From Halanaerobium saccharolyticum (GTDB taxonomy: Bacteria; Bacillota; Halanaerobiia; Halanaerobiales; Halanaerobiaceae), in assembly GCF_003053565.1 (NCBI RefSeq), contig NZ_QAXS01000029.1, forward strand, positions 1 to 38,909: a stretch of 38,909 bases of DNA. Direction: 5' to 3'. The notes under the pieces were generated by a model. That model made no database searches. It saw nothing but the letters and a program-made list of their open reading frames with translations, and had not been told where the DNA came from. Shown piece by piece: positions 1 through 8,810 of the stretch; the first letter of the stretch is position 1; the number at the start of each line of letters is the position of its first letter. Position numbers and translations under genes: made by a program.

Positions 1-23
1 CAAATAATTAATTCAACGGAGCC

Positions 24-41
24 AGGCAGATGCCTTTTTTT
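24..41 (+). terminator. Weak terminator-like hairpin at the left edge
   Basis: AGGC-AGAT-GCCT is a four-base-pair stem followed by a run of Ts. It may be the end of a terminator of a gene left of the window. The stem is very short, so this is tentative. No coding region is visible in bases 1-99. Confidence 0.25.
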
Positions 42-99
42 ATTTAGATATTTTTAGATTTACATTTTTTTCTTCACAACATTAATTATACAACCAAAT

Positions 100-1395
100 T
101 TGCTTTTAGTTTTAGCTTTAGTTTTTGTTGTTGCCTTTAGTGGTGCAGTAATGGCTGATAGTCATGGGGAAGAAATTTCTTTAACAGTTGCTGGGGGTGC
201 TGTTGGTCAGGAAAAAGAATTGACAATCAAGGCAGCTGAAATGTATATGGAAAGAAATCCTAATGTAACAGTTGAAGTATTAGAAACACCTGACTTAGCT
301 AATGATAGATTAGGTCTTTACTTACAGTTCTTAGAAGCTGAAAGTCCTGAAGTAGATGTTTATCAGATTGATGTAATCTGGCCTGGTGATTTAGCCGAGC
401 ACTTTATCGATTTTTATGATTATGGTGCAGAAGAAGTAGTAGACAAGCATTTTCAGGCAATTGTTGAAAACAACACAACAACTGATGGACGTTTAGTTGC
501 AATGCCCTGGTTTACAGATGCTGGACTTTTATATTACAGAACAGATCTTTTAGAAAAATATGATCGTGAAGTTCCAGAAACCTGGGATGAATTAGAAGAA
601 ACAGCTCAATATATTATGGAAAAGGAAAGAGAAGCTGGTAATGAAGACTTTTATGGTTATGTCTGGCAGGGAGATGCCTATGAAGGCCTAACCTGTGATG
701 CATTAGAATGGATTTATTCTAATGGTGGTGGTAAAATTGTAAATAATGATCAGGAAATAACCATCAACAATGACAAAGCAATTGAAATTATTGACCAGGC
801 AGCTGGTTGGGTTGGAACTATTTCTCCAACTGGTGTAACAGGTATGGGCGAAGAAGATGCTCGTTCTATGTGGGAAGCTGGAAATGCACTATTTATGCGT
901 AACTGGCCTTATGCTTATGCTTTAGGAAATCAAGAAGATAAGGTTATTGCTGGAAACTTTGATGTCTCACCTCTACCTGCTGGAGATAGTGGTAAATCTG
1001 CAGCAACTTTAGGTGGCTGGAACTTAGGTGTAAGTAAGTACAGTGAACATCCTGAAGAAGCAGCTAAATTAGCCATGTTCTTAGCTGGAGAAGAAGTACA
1101 AAAAATGCGTGCTGTTGAAGGATCTTTCAACCCAACAATTAAGTCATTATATGAAGACGAAGATGTATTAGAAGCAGTTCCATTCTTCGGTAGTTTATAT
1201 GATGTATTTACAAATGCTGTTGCACGTCCTTCTACTGCAACTGCTCCTCAGTATAATCAGGTATCTGAGCTATTCTTCCAGGCAACACATTCAGTATTGA
1301 CTGGTGAAAGTGATGCTCAAACTGCTATTGAGTATTTAGAATTAGATCTGATGGATACTACAGGATTTGAAACTGGTGAACCAACACAGCCATAA
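100..1395 (+). CDS. malE: Trehalose/maltose-type ABC importer, extracellular sugar-binding protein; 5' end suspect
   Basis: This is the family 1 solute-binding protein that delivers a disaccharide, probably trehalose or maltose, to the membrane permeases encoded just downstream. The protein has about 431 residues. It starts with a hydrophobic stretch ending in VVAFSGAVMA, followed by DSHGEE, which looks like a type I signal peptide and its cleavage site. The mature part carries GGAVGQEKELTIKAAEMY and YQIDVIWPGDLAEHF, which I associate with the archaeal/Thermotoga trehalose-maltose binding proteins. The first available start, TTG at 100, has no ribosome binding site, and the usual positively charged signal-peptide N-region is missing. 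No ATG lies in frame before the upstream stop at 55-57. The real start may therefore have been lost by a rearrangement or assembly break near base 96. The malE assignment is secure at family level; the sugar is inferred from the neighbouring GH65 gene. Confidence 0.85.
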   Translation: MLLVLALVFVVAFSGAVMADSHGEEISLTVAGGAVGQEKELTIKAAEMYMERNPNVTVEVLETPDLANDRLGLYLQFLEAESPEVDVYQIDVIWPGDLAEHFIDFYDYGAEEVVDKHFQAIVENNTTTDGRLVAMPWFTDAGLLYYRTDLLEKYDREVPETWDELEETAQYIMEKEREAGNEDFYGYVWQGDAYEGLTCDALEWIYSNGGGKIVNNDQEITINNDKAIEIIDQAAGWVGTISPTGVTGMGEEDARSMWEAGNALFMRNWPYAYALGNQEDKVIAGNFDVSPLPAGDSGKSAATLGGWNLGVSKYSEHPEEAAKLAMFLAGEEVQKMRAVEGSFNPTIKSLYEDEDVLEAVPFFGSLYDVFTNAVARPSTATAPQYNQVSELFFQATHSVLTGESDAQTAIEYLELDLMDTTGFETGEPTQP

Positions 1396-1422
1396 GTAAA
1401 ATTCTTTAATGTTGTTTATTAG

Positions 1423-1448
1423 CTGGAGAGGGAATATTCCCTCTCCAG
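1423..1448 (+). promoter_or_regulatory. Perfect 26-bp intercistronic palindrome between malE and malF
   Basis: CTGGAGAGGGAAT is followed immediately by its exact reverse complement. There is no T-run after it, and the malF ribosome binding site (AGGGGGG) follows within about 10 bases. In binding-protein operons such hairpins usually protect the 3' end of the abundant binding-protein mRNA or reduce read-through into the permease genes. That role is inferred here. Confidence 0.7.
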
Positions 1449-1471
1449 ATTTCATAAAGGGGGGAAATTAA

Positions 1472-2542
1472 ATGGCAATAAGTAGTTCATCCAATCTGGC
1501 AAAAGAAGAACAGAAACTGGCATTAAAGTTATTAATACCAGCATTTTTAATCTTAATTATAATTGCTTTATATCCTTTAGGTCAGGTTTTTTATACAAGT
1601 TTTACTAATCGAGAATTTGCTTCAAGTACTGAAACTGAATTTGTTGGATTAGACAATTATAAAGCGCTGCTTTCAGTTACAGTTAAAGAATTACCACCTG
1701 TAATAGATGAAGAAACAGGTGAACAGGCTGTTGATGAGGAAACTGGCGAGGCGGTTTTTGAAAGACCAATCAGAGTTTTACCAAGAGATCCGCATTTATA
1801 TCGGCCTTCATTTGAGTTCAGCTTTTTTGGAAACAAGTATGTTGTTGGTGCTCGAACTCCGGATTTTATTAGGGCAGTCTGGAATACCTTATTATTTACA
1901 TTTTTCTCAGTCTTTTTTGAAACTGTGCTTGGTTTAATAGTTGCCTTAGTAGTTAACAGTGAGTTTAAAGGACGAGGTGCAATGCGAGCTGTAATGTTGG
2001 TTCCCTGGGCAGTTATTACAGTTGTTTCTGCCAGAATGTGGGAATGGATGTTTGAGCCAACCAGAGCTGGATTATTCAATATGCTTGGAGATAGATTTGG
2101 TTTAATTGATGGCAGTTTTGCTTTTTTAAGTAATAACGCCCTGCAGCTGCCGGCAATTATAGCGGTTGATGTCTGGAAAACTACTCCGTTTATGGCTTTA
2201 TTAATTCTTGCGGGTTTACAGATGATACCGGGTGAACTTTATGAAGCGGCTGAAGTAGATGGAGCCAGCAAATTAAGACAGTTCTTTAATATAACCTTAC
2301 CATTATTAAAACCTTCACTTGCTGTTGCTTTAATTTTTAGAACTTTAGATGCTTTAAGAGTCTTTGATGTGTTCCAGGTAATGCTGTCTCAGAAAAGATA
2401 TTCAATGGCAAGTTTTAATTATTTTCAATTGATTTCAGCCAGACAAATGGGAATGGCATCTGCAATTGGAGTTATAATCTTTATCATTATTTTTGCCTTC
2501 GCTATTCTTTATATGAAATCCCTGGGAGTTGATACAGAATGA
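1472..2542 (+). CDS. malF: ABC sugar permease, MalF type
   Basis: This is an integral-membrane permease of the MalF/UgpA family, pairing with the next protein to form the sugar channel. It has 356 residues, with a first membrane helix near 17-40 and five more from about 135 to the C-terminus. The cytoplasmic EAA loop that docks the ATPase is visible as LYEAAEVDGASKLRQFF. The external loop after helix 1 is enlarged (about residues 60-125) and contains an imperfect acidic duplication, DEETGE at 79-84 and again at 88-93. The ATG start has a strong AGGGGGG site. The stop overlaps the malG start by 4 bases (ATGA), so translation is probably coupled. No ATPase gene of the MalK type is in the window, so a shared MalK/MsmX-like protein encoded elsewhere must energise it. 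Confidence 0.92.
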   Translation: MAISSSSNLAKEEQKLALKLLIPAFLILIIIALYPLGQVFYTSFTNREFASSTETEFVGLDNYKALLSVTVKELPPVIDEETGEQAVDEETGEAVFERPIRVLPRDPHLYRPSFEFSFFGNKYVVGARTPDFIRAVWNTLLFTFFSVFFETVLGLIVALVVNSEFKGRGAMRAVMLVPWAVITVVSARMWEWMFEPTRAGLFNMLGDRFGLIDGSFAFLSNNALQLPAIIAVDVWKTTPFMALLILAGLQMIPGELYEAAEVDGASKLRQFFNITLPLLKPSLAVALIFRTLDALRVFDVFQVMLSQKRYSMASFNYFQLISARQMGMASAIGVIIFIIIFAFAILYMKSLGVDTE

Positions 2543-3405
2543 CAAGAGAGCAGAAAGAAAAACTTAGAAAAGTCTTATTCTATTTTGTGCTGGCAGTAAT
2601 TGTAATCTACTTACTTTTTCCATTTTACTGGGCTATAGTTTCTTCTTTAAAAAGCGAAGCACAGCTGAGTATGACTCCTGCTACCTTGATTCCTAGAGAT
2701 CCGGAAACAGGAGAAATATCGTTCTTTACCAGAAATTATAGAGCTATTTTTGCAAACGGTGGTTTTGTTAGAGGATTAATTAACAGTACAATTGTAGCAA
2801 CTTCGACTACAATTTTAGCTTTATTAACTGGTTCTTTTGCTGCCTTTGCTTTAGGAAAGTTAAGATTTAAAGGGAAAGCGCCTGCACTCTATGTAATACT
2901 GGCAATGACAATGTTTCCTCAGGTTACAGTACTATCTGGTTTATATGCAGTAATAAATGCCTTGAATTTAAGTGCCAGGGTAAGTATGATCTTTACATAT
3001 TTATTATTTACCCTACCATTTACAACCTGGGTGCTGACTTCTTTCTTTAGAGATTTACCAAATGAAATTATGCAGTCAGCCCAGGTGGATGGAGCAACAC
3101 CCTTTCAGACATTTTATATGATTTTACTGCCGCTGACGGCGCCAGCTTTAGTTACAACTGGATTGTTATCGTTTATTCAGGCCTGGAATGAGTATCTCTT
3201 TGCTTTAACCTTTACCTCTATTGATCCAAGTGCAAGAACTGTACCGGTAGCTATTCAATTTTTCTCGGGAGAGTTTGCACGGCAGGAGCCATTTGGAGAA
3301 ATCATGGCAGCTGCAGTTATGGTTACAGTGCCAATTGTTGTTTTAGTATTAATTTTCCAGAAGCGGATTGTAGCTGGATTAACAGCTGGAGCTGTAAAAG
3401 GATAA
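2539..3405 (+). CDS. malG: ABC sugar permease, MalG type
   Basis: This is the second permease subunit of the disaccharide importer, 288 residues with six predicted membrane helices. The EAA loop reads EIMQSAQVDGATPFQTFY, the motif contacting the nucleotide-binding subunit. The length and the short loop after the first helix fit MalG. The gene overlaps malF by 4 bases. It is followed by a 173-base gap containing a hairpin before the phosphorylase gene, so the two may be differentially expressed within one transcript. The substrate is inferred from context to be trehalose, maltose or a related alpha-glucobiose. Confidence 0.92.
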   Translation: MTREQKEKLRKVLFYFVLAVIVIYLLFPFYWAIVSSLKSEAQLSMTPATLIPRDPETGEISFFTRNYRAIFANGGFVRGLINSTIVATSTTILALLTGSFAAFALGKLRFKGKAPALYVILAMTMFPQVTVLSGLYAVINALNLSARVSMIFTYLLFTLPFTTWVLTSFFRDLPNEIMQSAQVDGATPFQTFYMILLPLTAPALVTTGLLSFIQAWNEYLFALTFTSIDPSARTVPVAIQFFSGEFARQEPFGEIMAAAVMVTVPIVVLVLIFQKRIVAGLTAGAVKG

Positions 3406-3511
3406 TTATCTATGCAGTATAGTAAGGAGATATAAGAAAAAGACAGCCGTAAATAGACCAATTTTATTTATTAAAACTAAATATTTAACTGATTAGAAAT
3501 TAGAGAAAATC

Positions 3512-3550
3512 AGGCCATCAAACTATGGGATAACTATATTTTGATGGCCT
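3512..3550 (+). promoter_or_regulatory. Hairpin between malG and the GH65 phosphorylase gene
   Basis: AGGCCATCAAA (3512-3522) pairs exactly with TTTGATGGCCT (3540-3550) across a 17-base loop. The tail AATTTATTT is only weakly T-rich. It could be a leaky terminator or an mRNA-stabilising structure. The rest of the 3406-3578 gap shows no gene, only the GGAGG site of the next gene at 3566-3570. Confidence 0.6.
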
Positions 3551-3578
3551 AATTTATTTGTTATAAGGAGGCGTAAAA

Positions 3579-5882
3579 TTGGATTATCAAGATTTTTTTA
3601 GAATTAAAGATGACTGGAATATAAAAATTGAAGAATTAAAAGATGAACAATTAGTTCATTATGGAAGTAACCTATTATGTGGTAATGGTTATCTTGGTTA
3701 TAGAGGAACTTTAGAAGAGTGGGGTAAAGATGAGTATCAGGCCTGTGTTATCACAGACACCTATGATATGGCTGATGGAAAGTGGCGGGAATTATCCAAT
3801 TCTCCCAATGCTCTATTTACAGAAGTAAAAGTTGGAGGAGAAAAATTAGGTGATTATCCAGAAGAAGACTTAATGACTACCGAACTCGATTTTGATTATA
3901 AATATGGAGTTTTTAAAAGAAATTCTAAAGCAAAAAACTCAACAGCTGAAATTGTATCAGAAAGATTTGCCTCTTATGATAATCTTCATTTAATTGCTAA
4001 TAAATATCAATTAAATAACCTGGAAGAAGATGAAGTTGAAATTAAGTTAGGAATTAAAGGGGATATCTGGGATTTAAATGGCTCTCATCTTGAAAATTTT
4101 AGTGGAGAGTATGACAGTCAGAAAAATATTTTATATTTAAAAGCAAACACTGTTGAAAAAAATATTGATTTGATTACAGCACTATCTTTTGATTTTAAAA
4201 AGGGTGAAATTGAAAGCTTAAAAGTAGAAAATGAGGAAAAGTCAATCTATTTATTATTAAAAATTAAGCCAGAAAATAAGCTGGTTAAATTTGAAAGAAA
4301 TATGCTTGTTTATTCCAGTAATGATTTAGAAAATCCTTTAGAAAAAGCAGTGGAAGCGGCAGCAGAAGCAGCAGCTGAGGGTTATCAGCAGCTGAAGCAA
4401 GAACACCAGCATGTCTGGGATAAAAAATGGGAACTGATGGATATAAAAGTAGCTGGTAATCAGCTTGATCAGTTAGCAGTACATTTTAACCTCTACCACA
4501 ATATTATTGCAACTCCTGCTCACAGCGAATTCTTACCGATTGGAGCTAGAGGTTTATCATGTCAGGCTTATCAGGGAGCAGCTTTCTGGGATCAGGAAAT
4601 ATTTAATCTGCCCATGTTTTTATTTACGGAGACAGAAACGGCTAAGAATATTTTGAAATATCGCTATCACACTCTTGATGGTGCCAGGAAAAAAGCAAAA
4701 GACTTAGGTTATGATGGTGCGTTTTATGCCTGGATTAGCGGTAAAAGCGGCCAAGAATTGTGTCCATCATTCTTTTTTAAAGATGTAATCAGCGGCCGTA
4801 AAATAAGAAACCACTTTAATGACTGGCAGATCCATGTATCTCCTGATATCAGTTATACAATCTGGAAATATTATATAGCAACTGATGATCTTGATTTTGT
4901 AGTAGACTATGGTAGTGAAATTCTATTTGAGGTAGCAAGGTTTTTACATTCCCGCGTACACTACAATCAGTATAAGGACCAGTATGAGATAATTAGACTT
5001 TTGGGACCGGATGAATATCATGAAAATGTTGATAATAATGCTTTTACAAATTATCAAACTCGCTATGCACTAAAAAAAGCACTCTATTTTTATTATAAAA
5101 TGGAAAATGAATATCCCGAAAAACTTAAGAATTTGAAAGAAAAAATTGATCTTCAGGAAAGTGAAGTTACAGCCTGGCAGGAGATTGCAGAAAAGATTTA
5201 TTTACCAGAGCCTGATGAAAATATGCTGATTGAACAGTTCGATGGTTACTTTGATCTAGAAGATACCACTGCTGAAGTTTTAGAAGAAAGGTTGATCGAT
5301 AAACAGGAATACTGGGGTTGGCCAAACGGTGTGGCTGTATTTACCCAGGTAATTAAACAGGCCGATGTAATTCAGCTTTTCACAATGCATGATATTTTCT
5401 CTGAAGAAGTACTTGCAGCTAATTATGATTATTATGAACCAAGAACTCAGCATGGTTCATCTTTGAGTCCTTCTCAGTATGCGATTGTAGCTGCTCGTTT
5501 GGGTAGGGCAGAAGAAGCCTATGATTATTTTGAAACCTCTGCCTTTATTGATCTGATGAGTACTAATAAGGCTGTCAGTGGAGGAACCTTTATTGGTGGA
5601 GTTCATACTGCAGCAGCAGGTGGCATCTGGCAGTTGATTGTTAATGGTTTTGCCGGCATGAAGGTTAATCGTAAGGGACTTTCTTTTATGCCTATACTGC
5701 CGGAAGAGTGGGATTCAGTTGAATTCAACCTGAACTATAAAGCAAATAAACTTAAAATAAAGCTGAGTTCTGATAGTTTTACTGTTAAAGCTTCAGCTTC
5801 AAATAAAAATTTAGTTGCGTTCAAAGTTGAGGATCAGCACTATAAAGCTGCAGCTGGAGAAGAAATAAATATTAAGATTTAG
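3579..5882 (+). CDS. Glycoside hydrolase family 65 disaccharide phosphorylase (trehalose/kojibiose phosphorylase type)
   Basis: This cytoplasmic enzyme would phosphorolyse an alpha-linked glucobiose brought in by the adjacent importer, releasing beta-glucose 1-phosphate and glucose. The 767-residue length is normal for GH65. Domains run in the usual order: an N-terminal beta-sandwich (about 1-270), a linker, an (alpha/alpha)6 barrel (about 330-700) and a small C-terminal beta domain. The barrel carries LLGPDEYHENVDNNAFTN, in which Glu479 fits the general acid. It also carries EPRTQHGSSLSPSQY, the phosphate-binding segment of phosphorylases rather than hydrolases. The start is TTG at 3579, 8 bases after GGAGG. 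Exact specificity among trehalose, kojibiose, nigerose and maltose cannot be read by eye. The trehalose-type binding protein upstream favours trehalose. No beta-phosphoglucomutase gene follows, which is unusual because such genes are often adjacent. Confidence 0.88.
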   Translation: MDYQDFFRIKDDWNIKIEELKDEQLVHYGSNLLCGNGYLGYRGTLEEWGKDEYQACVITDTYDMADGKWRELSNSPNALFTEVKVGGEKLGDYPEEDLMTTELDFDYKYGVFKRNSKAKNSTAEIVSERFASYDNLHLIANKYQLNNLEEDEVEIKLGIKGDIWDLNGSHLENFSGEYDSQKNILYLKANTVEKNIDLITALSFDFKKGEIESLKVENEEKSIYLLLKIKPENKLVKFERNMLVYSSNDLENPLEKAVEAAAEAAAEGYQQLKQEHQHVWDKKWELMDIKVAGNQLDQLAVHFNLYHNIIATPAHSEFLPIGARGLSCQAYQGAAFWDQEIFNLPMFLFTETETAKNILKYRYHTLDGARKKAKDLGYDGAFYAWISGKSGQELCPSFFFKDVISGRKIRNHFNDWQIHVSPDISYTIWKYYIATDDLDFVVDYGSEILFEVARFLHSRVHYNQYKDQYEIIRLLGPDEYHENVDNNAFTNYQTRYALKKALYFYYKMENEYPEKLKNLKEKIDLQESEVTAWQEIAEKIYLPEPDENMLIEQFDGYFDLEDTTAEVLEERLIDKQEYWGWPNGVAVFTQVIKQADVIQLFTMHDIFSEEVLAANYDYYEPRTQHGSSLSPSQYAIVAARLGRAEEAYDYFETSAFIDLMSTNKAVSGGTFIGGVHTAAAGGIWQLIVNGFAGMKVNRKGLSFMPILPEEWDSVEFNLNYKANKLKIKLSSDSFTVKASASNKNLVAFKVEDQHYKAAAGEEINIKI

Positions 5883-5896
5883 TTTTACTGGATAAA

Positions 5897-5924
5897 AAAA
5901 GCTCCCTTTAAAAAGGGAGCTTTT
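5897..5924. terminator. Bidirectional intrinsic terminator
   Basis: AAAAGCTCCCTTT pairs with AAAGGGAGCTTTT across a two-base loop. On the plus strand it ends the GH65 transcript. On the minus strand it is followed by seven Ts and would end the ABC importer transcript whose last gene stops at 6018. Confidence 0.9.
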
Positions 5925-6017
5925 CTAAAATATTAAGCTTTAAACTACTAAACTACTCTTTAAATTAAATTTGTAAAAAGTTAAATAGTTATATAAACCT
6001 GATTCAAGAAACAAAAA

Positions 6018-6815
6018 TTAAACTGAGAGCAGCATCCGATCATTATTGAATTTACCGCCATGTTTAATTTCAAACATTTTGAGCAGTTTTTCAATAGTCA
6101 GGTTTTCTTTTTCTTCACCCTGAATATCATAGATGATCTGGCCGCCATCCATCATAATTAGTCGGTTACCCATCTTAATTGCATCTTCCATATTATGAGT
6201 GATCATTAAGGTTGTAATATTATTACTATTGACAAGTTCTGCAGTTAGATTTTTTATTTTAATAGCAGTTGCAGGGTCTAAAGCTGCAGTGTGCTCATCT
6301 AATAGCAGTAATCTTGGATTAGCAACTGTGGCCATCAAAAGAGTTAGAGCCTGCCGCTGGCCTCCAGATAACAATTTTACTTTAGTTGTTAATCTTTTTT
6401 CTAAACCCAGGTCAATTTTTTCTAAATGTTTCTGCATTATCTCCCGCTTGTGCTTACTTAATCCCCATTTTAAAGAGAGATTATTTGACTTTGAGATAGC
6501 AAGAGAAAGGTTTTCTTCTATCGTCATCTCAGGAGAAGTTCCTGCCAGAGGGTTTTGAAAAACTCGACCAATTTTTTGAGCACATTTGTACTCTGTTTTG
6601 GCAGTAATATCTTCATCATCTAAAAAGATATTTCCATTATCAACCGGGAAGACACCTGCAATTGAATTTAAGAGAGTTGATTTTCCAGCTCCATTACTTC
6701 CAACAATTGTAATGAAATCTCCTTCATTTACAGTCAGATCAATTTTATTAATTGCCACATTTTCATTTGGAGTTCCTTTATAAAATATTTTTTCTAGATT
6801 TTTAACTTTTAGCAT
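6018..6815 (-). CDS. ABC importer ATPase (COG1101 type, partner of COG2984/COG4120)
   Basis: This nucleotide-binding subunit energises the importer encoded with the next two genes. It has 265 residues with Walker A GSNGAGKST at 39-47, signature LLSGGQRQAL and Walker B LLLLDEHTAALDP, all intact. The signature spacing and the HTAALDP variant fit the COG1101 subfamily, which in firmicutes pairs with a PF04392 binding protein. The ATG has GAGGTGAT 8 bases upstream and lies 7 bases after the permease stop. Members of this transporter family have been predicted to import tryptophan or other amino acids where a T-box precedes them. No T-box is recognisable here, so the substrate is unknown. Confidence 0.9.
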   Translation of the reverse strand: MLKVKNLEKIFYKGTPNENVAINKIDLTVNEGDFITIVGSNGAGKSTLLNSIAGVFPVDNGNIFLDDEDITAKTEYKCAQKIGRVFQNPLAGTSPEMTIEENLSLAISKSNNLSLKWGLSKHKREIMQKHLEKIDLGLEKRLTTKVKLLSGGQRQALTLLMATVANPRLLLLDEHTAALDPATAIKIKNLTAELVNSNNITTLMITHNMEDAIKMGNRLIMMDGGQIIYDIQGEEKENLTIEKLLKMFEIKHGGKFNNDRMLLSV

Positions 6816-6822
6816 TTTTTTA

Positions 6823-7689
6823 TCACCTCAATGCTTTTTTAATTCTTGGTGTTGATAAGAAAACTATTACTATAACTGCTGTTAAAAGTTTTAAATCAGA
6901 AGCAGCCAGCCCCAGATTTAAAGCAATTGATATACTAAAACGGTATAGAATAGAACCAATGATGACTCCGATAGTTGCAATCATAATTGACTTTTCGCCA
7001 ATTACTACCTCACCTATTATTACCGAAGCCAGACCAGCAACAATAGTACCAACACCCATGTTTACATCTGCAAATCCCTGATACTGTCCAACAAGAGCCC
7101 CAGATAGAGCAACTAAAGCATTAGAAATAATAAGCCCCAGCATTTTCATAGAATTTGTGCTGATTCCCATACTTCTAATCATTTGTGGATTATCTCCGGT
7201 AGCTCTTAAGGCAAAACCAATTTGAGTATTTAAAAATGCATCAAGTAAGAATTTAACTACTACTATCACCAGAATCAATAATAAAAGGTTATTCCAGGGA
7301 TAGGGAACACCTAGATCTCTAATGAATGAAAAAATAGTATCTTTTCCAATCAGTGGAATATTTGGCCTTCCCATTACCCGTAAGTTAATTGAATAGAGGG
7401 AGGTCATAGTTAAAATACCTGACAAGAGTGGAGCTATTTTTAGTTTTGTATTTAAAAACCCAGTTATAGCTCCTGCCATTCCACCAGCCACGACCGCTGC
7501 TGCAAGTGAATAAAAAGGATTAACCCCTGCAACCAGCAGCCGAGCTGAAACAGCAGCTCCCAGAGGAAGACTGCCGTCAACTGTCAGATCAGCAAAATCA
7601 AGAATCCTAAAAGATATAAATACTCCCAGGGCCATTATCCCGAAGGCAAGCCCCTGTTCTAACGACGTTATTGCAAAACTTAGATTCAT
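6823..7689 (-). CDS. ABC importer permease (COG4120 type)
   Basis: This is a membrane permease of the branched-chain/LivH-like superfamily, about 288 residues with some eight to ten hydrophobic segments. Its start, reading MNLSFAITSLEQGLAFG, is chosen at 7689 because AGGTG lies 4 bases before it. A GTG 12 bases upstream would place the ribosome binding site inside the gene. The segment RILDFADLTVDGSLPLGA matches the conserved N-terminal motif of this permease family. It sits between the binding protein and the ATPase with short gaps, a standard three-gene operon. Confidence 0.88.
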   Translation of the reverse strand: MNLSFAITSLEQGLAFGIMALGVFISFRILDFADLTVDGSLPLGAAVSARLLVAGVNPFYSLAAAVVAGGMAGAITGFLNTKLKIAPLLSGILTMTSLYSINLRVMGRPNIPLIGKDTIFSFIRDLGVPYPWNNLLLLILVIVVVKFLLDAFLNTQIGFALRATGDNPQMIRSMGISTNSMKMLGLIISNALVALSGALVGQYQGFADVNMGVGTIVAGLASVIIGEVVIGEKSIMIATIGVIIGSILYRFSISIALNLGLAASDLKLLTAVIVIVFLSTPRIKKALR

Positions 7690-7746
7690 AACACACCTCA
7701 CACCATTTCTAAACTACTTATTTTCTAGCTACTTATTTTTTTCGAA

Positions 7747-8727
7747 TTATTCCTGTGTAATTTCTTCATAAATAACATTTGCTCTATCCATTACAGCTGC
7801 TGGAATTTCCAGCTCAAGATTTTCAGCTGCTTTGGTATTTAAATATAATTTTAGCTCATCAGAAGATTCTACACTCATTTCAGCCGGAGATTCTCCATTT
7901 AATACTCTGGCAGCCATTTTCCCGGTTTGAATTCCAAGTAATTTGTAATCGATACCAAGGGTAGCAATTGCACCCTGTCTAACCTGTCCATTTTCAGAGG
8001 CAAAAACTGGAATCTTATTTTGATTTGTAATGTTTAAAACCGAAGGTAAGGCAGATACAATAATATTATCTGTCGGAACATAAATCGCATCAACATCTCC
8101 AATCAGCGAAGAAGTAGCAAGACTTACCTCACTGCTGTTGCTGACAGTACCTTCGTGTAAATTAATTCCCATTTCTGCAGTAGTTTCTTTAACTAGATCT
8201 ACCTGAACAACTGAGTTAACCTCACCTGGATTATAAAGCACACCTAGATCTGTTATTTCTGGAATAAATTCTTTAATTAATGCAATTTGATCAGCAACAG
8301 GATTCATATCTGTAGTTCCGGTTAGATTACCACCAGGCTGTTCCATACTTGCAACAATACCTGCTTCTACAGGGTCAGTAACAGCAGTAAATAATACAGG
8401 AGTATCAGTAATTACATTTGCTGCTGCCTGTGCATTTGGAGTTGCAATGGCTAAAACCAAGTCTAAATTATTACTTTTAAACTGCTGAGCTATAGATTGA
8501 GCAGTGGCAAAATCAGCCTGTGCATTTTGTACAGTAAATTCTACCATATCTTCAGTAAACCCTTCTTCCGCCAGCCCTTCAATAAAACCTTCTCTGGCTG
8601 CATCTAAAGCAGGATGTTCTACAAATTGAGAAATACCAATCTGATAATCCTGAGCCCCTACCTGAGCTGCTGTAAATACCAATAAAGCAAAAGTTAAAAT
8701 AAATAAAACTAAAATTTTCTTTTTCAT
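7747..8727 (-). CDS. ABC importer substrate-binding protein (PF04392, COG2984)
   Basis: This is the exported binding protein of the importer, 326 residues. A basic start (MKKK) and a hydrophobic core to about residue 25, ending AAQVGAQDY, indicate a type I signal peptide. There is no lipobox cysteine, so the protein would be released or held by its permease. Two alpha/beta lobes follow in the periplasmic-binding fold; IGISQFVEHPALDAAREGF at the start of the mature region is typical of the family. AAAGGGGA precedes the ATG. Expression is probably controlled by the structured leader upstream. Homologues are annotated as tryptophan or tyrosine importers in some clostridia, but nothing here fixes the ligand. 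Confidence 0.9.
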   Translation of the reverse strand: MKKKILVLFILTFALLVFTAAQVGAQDYQIGISQFVEHPALDAAREGFIEGLAEEGFTEDMVEFTVQNAQADFATAQSIAQQFKSNNLDLVLAIATPNAQAAANVITDTPVLFTAVTDPVEAGIVASMEQPGGNLTGTTDMNPVADQIALIKEFIPEITDLGVLYNPGEVNSVVQVDLVKETTAEMGINLHEGTVSNSSEVSLATSSLIGDVDAIYVPTDNIIVSALPSVLNITNQNKIPVFASENGQVRQGAIATLGIDYKLLGIQTGKMAARVLNGESPAEMSVESSDELKLYLNTKAAENLELEIPAAVMDRANVIYEEITQE

Positions 8728-8784
8728 TTTTTTATTCCCCTTTCTAACTGGTAGTGGGAATAAGAATAAATTTACTACTTAAAA

Positions 8785-8810
8785 TAAAAAAACACTCCTG
8801 GTGGAGTGTT
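8785..8810 (-). terminator. Regulatory terminator in the importer leader
   Basis: On the minus strand AACACTCC-ACCA-GGAGTGTT is followed by seven Ts. It lies about 58 bases upstream of the binding-protein start, inside the transcript, so it must be bypassed for the operon to be expressed. Confidence 0.88.

Noticed and set aside
1-96. An insertion sequence end at the left edge
   Set aside because: No terminal inverted repeat or target duplication can be recognised in the few bases available, so only the oddity of the start is reported.
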